NCBI GenBank assembly: GCA_031275085.1
Contig: JAISPG010000029.1
Coordinates: 1-36,952 of the forward strand
Reading direction: 5' to 3'
DNA length: 36,952 nucleotides
Source: Bacteroidales bacterium
GTDB lineage: Bacteria; Bacteroidota; Bacteroidia; Bacteroidales; ML635J-15
The position numbers were made by a program, and so were the translations under genes. This document shows, piece by piece, positions 35,040 to 36,952 of this stretch (position 1 is its first letter; each line of letters opens with the position of its first letter). Under the pieces are notes generated by a model, which was not told where the DNA came from, searched no databases, and saw only the letters and a program-made list of their open reading frames with translations.

Positions 35040-35079
35040 CAAGGGCCTGTCCGAAAATCCGGACAGACCCTTGTTTTTT
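35040..35079. terminator. Terminator between convergent genes
   Basis: CAAGGGCCTGTCCG (35040-35053) pairs with CGGACAGACCCTTG (35060-35073) with one mismatch around a short AAAATC-type loop, followed by TTTTTT on the plus strand. It serves the peptidase gene (ends 35016). The A-rich 5' side is weak, so it is less certain for the convergent OmpA-type gene (ends 35100). Confidence 0.88.
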
Positions 35080-35099
35080 ATATTAGAATTTTAGTTTGT

Positions 35100-36290
35100 T
35101 TATTTTACAAAACGCAAAGCAATATCCCTGTCTTCAGATCTTGCATCATCAGATTCGTTGACATTATGTTTTGCATATTCTTCACCAAAGCCTTCGGCTT
35201 TAACGACCTGAGAGCCTAATCCTCCTTTTTCAAGCATATTTTCAATAGTTCTGGCTCTTTCTTTAGATATTTCCATGTTTACATTTTCCGTACCAACTTT
35301 GTCGGCAAATCCACCTATTCTTATTTTTGCATCTTTATAATTCTTAAGAATAGTAATAATGTTGTTGATTTCCGCTTCCGAACCACTCATTAGTTTTGTA
35401 CTGCTGTTAAATTCAAATCTTATATTATCAAAAACAAACCAATGATTTTTAAGATCTTCTGCTGTTGCATTTTTGTATTCGTTCGAATTAAGAAAGTTAA
35501 TCATTTTTTCCTCAATCCCTCCTTTGGCTACATTTAATTTTGTGCCATCAGATAATGTTATTACCGTATAAACATTTTGAGGTGAGTTTGCAACTTTATT
35601 TTGTTCTGTTTGTTCTATAACGTCAACTTCGTTATATTTTTCAGTTTTGTCATTTTTGCAGGATCTCCATAAAGCAATTATTAATATTAAAAGAATTATT
35701 AAAATAGCCCAGGTGATCCAGCCATTCTTTTTTTTCTTTTTTCCCGTATTCGGATCATGTTTTTCCAGAATAGAAGACAAATCAAAAGATTTTACAAGAT
35801 TTGCAGGTATATTATCCGAAAAATTATTCTTTTGATTTTCAATTTCTTTCATCAAATGATCCATACTCCAATTTTCTTTTACCAACTTGTTTCCGAAATA
35901 TCCGCAGAAAACAGGAGCGATCATGGAAACTAACCTGTTGGTTGCTACACGGGATATATCTGCTTTTTGTGCTATAGGATCGGAAAAATCAGCAGCTTTG
36001 TCTCCCAGTAAATGTTGTAAAAAATCGTCACCGATTCTTTGTTGATCCTGAGTAGGTTTTTCTTCAACAATGTTGCGGATATCAGAAAGAAGATTTAATT
36101 TTCCTGCTTCTTCAAAGATATTTTTTATCTGAGGAGTATTTCCTTTTTTTAACATAACTCCTAATAATCCTGCAATTATCGAATGTGCAGCATTTTTTAC
36201 ATTGTTTTCATTTTCTTCTAAAACTATTGCAGCCCTTGAAATCATTTCCTGATTTATAAGGCTTTTTAATGAGTCATAAATTTGTGCCAT
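35100..36290 (-). CDS. DUF937-OmpA fusion membrane protein
   Basis: A 396-residue protein. I use the ATG at 36288-36290 (MAQIYDSLKSLINQEM); the longer start at 36344 lacks support. Residues 1-190 are a DUF937-like helical domain (AAHSIIAGLLGVMLKKG, LGDKAADF, ISRVATNRLVSMIAPVFCGYFG). A single helix (WITWAILIILLILIIALW) near 212-230 is preceded by a Lys run (KKKKKN). Residues about 285-396 are an OmpA C-terminal peptidoglycan-binding domain (FEFNSSTKLMSGSEAEINNI, RIGGFADKVGTENVN, LSQ-type ERARTIENMLEKGG and the closing EDRDIALRFV). The orientation implied by the Lys run is DUF937 in the cytoplasm and OmpA domain in the periplasm, so it may tie an intracellular structure to the wall. Function not established. 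Confidence 0.88.
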   Translation of the reverse strand: MAQIYDSLKSLINQEMISRAAIVLEENENNVKNAAHSIIAGLLGVMLKKGNTPQIKNIFEEAGKLNLLSDIRNIVEEKPTQDQQRIGDDFLQHLLGDKAADFSDPIAQKADISRVATNRLVSMIAPVFCGYFGNKLVKENWSMDHLMKEIENQKNNFSDNIPANLVKSFDLSSILEKHDPNTGKKKKKNGWITWAILIILLILIIALWRSCKNDKTEKYNEVDVIEQTEQNKVANSPQNVYTVITLSDGTKLNVAKGGIEEKMINFLNSNEYKNATAEDLKNHWFVFDNIRFEFNSSTKLMSGSEAEINNIITILKNYKDAKIRIGGFADKVGTENVNMEISKERARTIENMLEKGGLGSQVVKAEGFGEEYAKHNVNESDDARSEDRDIALRFVK

Positions 36291-36471
36291 AATTTTGTTT
36301 AATTTAGGGTTAAAAAAATATTTGTTTCTAAAACATAATAACAATTAAAGCACGAATTAGTTTAAAATAAATAAATGTTATGTTATTTTTTGAAGATCTT
36401 TGTTTAGTCTTTACTCTTTATTTCTCCATAAATTTTAAGATAAGGAACAAAAAATAACTTTATCACACAAA

Positions 36472-36509
36472 TTTGTGATGAATGACAAGTTTTTGTGATG
36501 AATAACAAG
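36472..36509 (+). repeat. Direct repeat pair, 18 bp at 20-bp spacing
   Basis: TTTGTGATGAATGACAAG (36472-36489) and TTTGTGATGAATAACAAG (36492-36509) differ at one base. The second ends where the 15-bp inverted repeat begins. They may be protein-binding iterons or a trace of insertion. Confidence 0.8.
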
Positions 36510-36549
36510 CTGTCCCGTCCTAAAATAAGTTGACTTTAGGACGGGACAG
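36510..36549. repeat. Perfect 15-bp inverted repeat, insertion-sequence-end-like
   Basis: CTGTCCCGTCCTAAA (36510-36524) and TTTAGGACGGGACAG (36535-36549) are exact reverse complements around the 10-base loop ATAAGTTGAC. TGTCCCGTCC-type starts resemble terminal inverted repeats of some insertion sequences, but no transposase is beside it. It could be a deletion remnant in which two ends are joined, or a stem-loop with no gene to end. Confidence 0.7.
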
Positions 36550-36571
36550 TTTGTGAAATCGCTTCGCCATT

Positions 36572-36621
36572 CTTAACTTCGGCTTGGTTCGGCTTACTTC
36601 GGCTTGGTTCGACTTCGCTCC
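36572..36621 (+). repeat. Mosaic intergenic repeat, copy D (partial)
   Basis: ATTCTTAACTTCGGCTTGG, then GGCTTACTTCGGCTTGGTTC, then GACTTCGCTC: the same tandem CTTACTTCG-CTTGGTTCG motif as copy A in the same orientation, but cut off before the ACCAGCCG part. Only the left AT flank (ATTCTTAACT) is present. Confidence 0.75.
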
Positions 36622-36681
36622 TTTAGATTTGCCAAATAAAAAACAATCAGAAAAATGAAAACAATAGGAGTATTAGAAAAC

Positions 36682-36742
36682 TTTTCCGGATATTATAATC
36701 GTTCAGTAGGCAGCCTACTGAACGATTATAATATCCGGAAAA
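36682..36742. repeat. Perfect 30-bp-arm palindrome with 1-base loop
   Basis: The left arm 36682-36711 begins TTTTCCGGATATTATAATCG and ends TTCAGTAGGC. The right arm 36713-36742 is its exact reverse complement, with a single A between. A 61-base near-perfect palindrome can form a cruciform or a very stable RNA hairpin. It lies inside the short frame at 36655-36768. No U-tract follows. Confidence 0.95.
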
Positions 36743-36782
36743 AAGCATTTATTTTTGTAAATGTGTAAATAAAGATTGAGAA

Positions 36783-36853
36783 GGAAACGGAGGTGCACTA
36801 TGACATGCGCTCAAAATTTAAAGATTTATGTGTTGATTCAGACCTTCGTTTCC
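36783..36853. repeat. Inverted repeat, 11 of 12 bases, 47-base spacer
   Basis: GGAAACGGAGGT (36783-36794) pairs with ACCTTCGTTTCC (36842-36853) apart from one position. It adds to the cluster of inverted repeats between 36510 and 36853. Confidence 0.6.
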
Positions 36854-36875
36854 CTATCAGGTTCTCATATAGAAA

Positions 36876-36952
36876 TTAGGGCTTGCGACCCATTATTAAG
36901 GAGTTGAGCATTTCCTGATATTTCTCAATCAAATATTTAATTATAAATACAA
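36876..36952 (-). CDS. 3' end of a leftward gene entering from the window edge
   Basis: Read leftwards from the edge, the frame is open for about 24 codons and ends with TAA (36876-36878). The final residues are KYLIEKYQEMLNSLIMGRKP, an amphipathic helix and a basic tail that looks like a real C-terminus. Too short to identify. It could equally be chance. Confidence 0.35.
   Translation of the reverse strand, partial: VFIIKYLIEKYQEMLNSLIMGRKP

Larger units (their letters stand above)
36655..36879 (+). pseudogene. Broken reading frame of unknown origin
   Basis: An ATG at 36655 opens 37 codons to a TAA at 36766-36768. The same frame then stays open for 36 more codons (IKIEKETEVHYDMRSKFKDL and onward) to a TAG at 36877-36879. 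The second part has protein-like composition, so it could be an interrupted gene, for example from a mobile element. I do not recognise the product. The first part contains the 61-base palindrome. Low confidence that either part is coding. Confidence 0.3.

Noticed and set aside
36440..36952. Diversity-generating retroelement, retron or integron attachment site at the right end
   Set aside because: The inverted repeats invite the idea, but no reverse transcriptase or integrase is visible and no template/variable repeat pair with adenine-directed changes is seen in the window.

Overview
The window is AT-rich, densely coded DNA from a member of the Bacteroidota, most likely a Bacteroidales/Marinilabiliales-type anaerobe or facultative anaerobe. 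The evidence is a type IX secretion C-terminal sorting domain, Bacteroidota-type -7 promoter boxes (TAnnTTTG, twice with a -33 TTTG-like box at exactly 19 bp), near absence of Shine-Dalgarno sequences, LytS/LytTR signalling, a DUF1573 protein, a DPP IV-type peptidase and the fused two-module acyl-CoA dehydratase activase. It reads as chromosome. The only mobile-element-like tract is the last 500 bases.

Layout. 1-41: start of a leftward signal-peptide gene cut by the window edge. 378-3684: leftward aminotransferase, DUF1573 protein and lipoprotein hydrolase, plus a rightward secreted protein made of 17-residue repeats (2271-2681). 3755-6618: rightward APC amino-acid permease, small lipoprotein and AMP nucleosidase. 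6684-14831: a long leftward block in transcription order TolC-like, MacA-like, MacB ATPase, MacB permease, then a DHA2-type MFS exporter, LytS-type histidine kinase and LytTR response regulator. The last three overlap or abut and look like one operon; the block reads as an efflux and signalling locus. 14980-16319: flavodoxin-domain protein facing a T9SS cargo protein across a two-way terminator. 16658-22799: TetR regulator, 1412-residue dehydratase activase/dehydratase-like fusion, and an outer-membrane protein, with tandem operator-like palindromes at the TetR start. 23055-24596: GT-C-like membrane protein. 24835-30449: a very large NtrY-like kinase flanked by two nitroreductase-family flavoproteins. 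30885-36290: secreted transglutaminase-like protein, DUF4268 protein, DPP IV-type peptidase and a leftward DUF937-OmpA fusion protein. 36291-36952: no intact gene, but a cluster of direct and inverted repeats including a near-perfect 61-bp palindrome, pieces of a broken reading frame, and the end of a leftward gene entering from the right.

The most unusual non-coding content is a family of GC-rich mosaic intergenic repeats (13345-13526, 24655-24824, 32648-32762, 36572-36621). Two copies match at 53 of 54 bases in opposite orientation, and the copies lie beside stop codons within AT-rich heptamer-like flanks. Two further structured GC-rich intergenic elements (9952-10025 and 30559-30611) are distinct from that family. 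No rRNA, tRNA, CRISPR array or complete insertion sequence was found.
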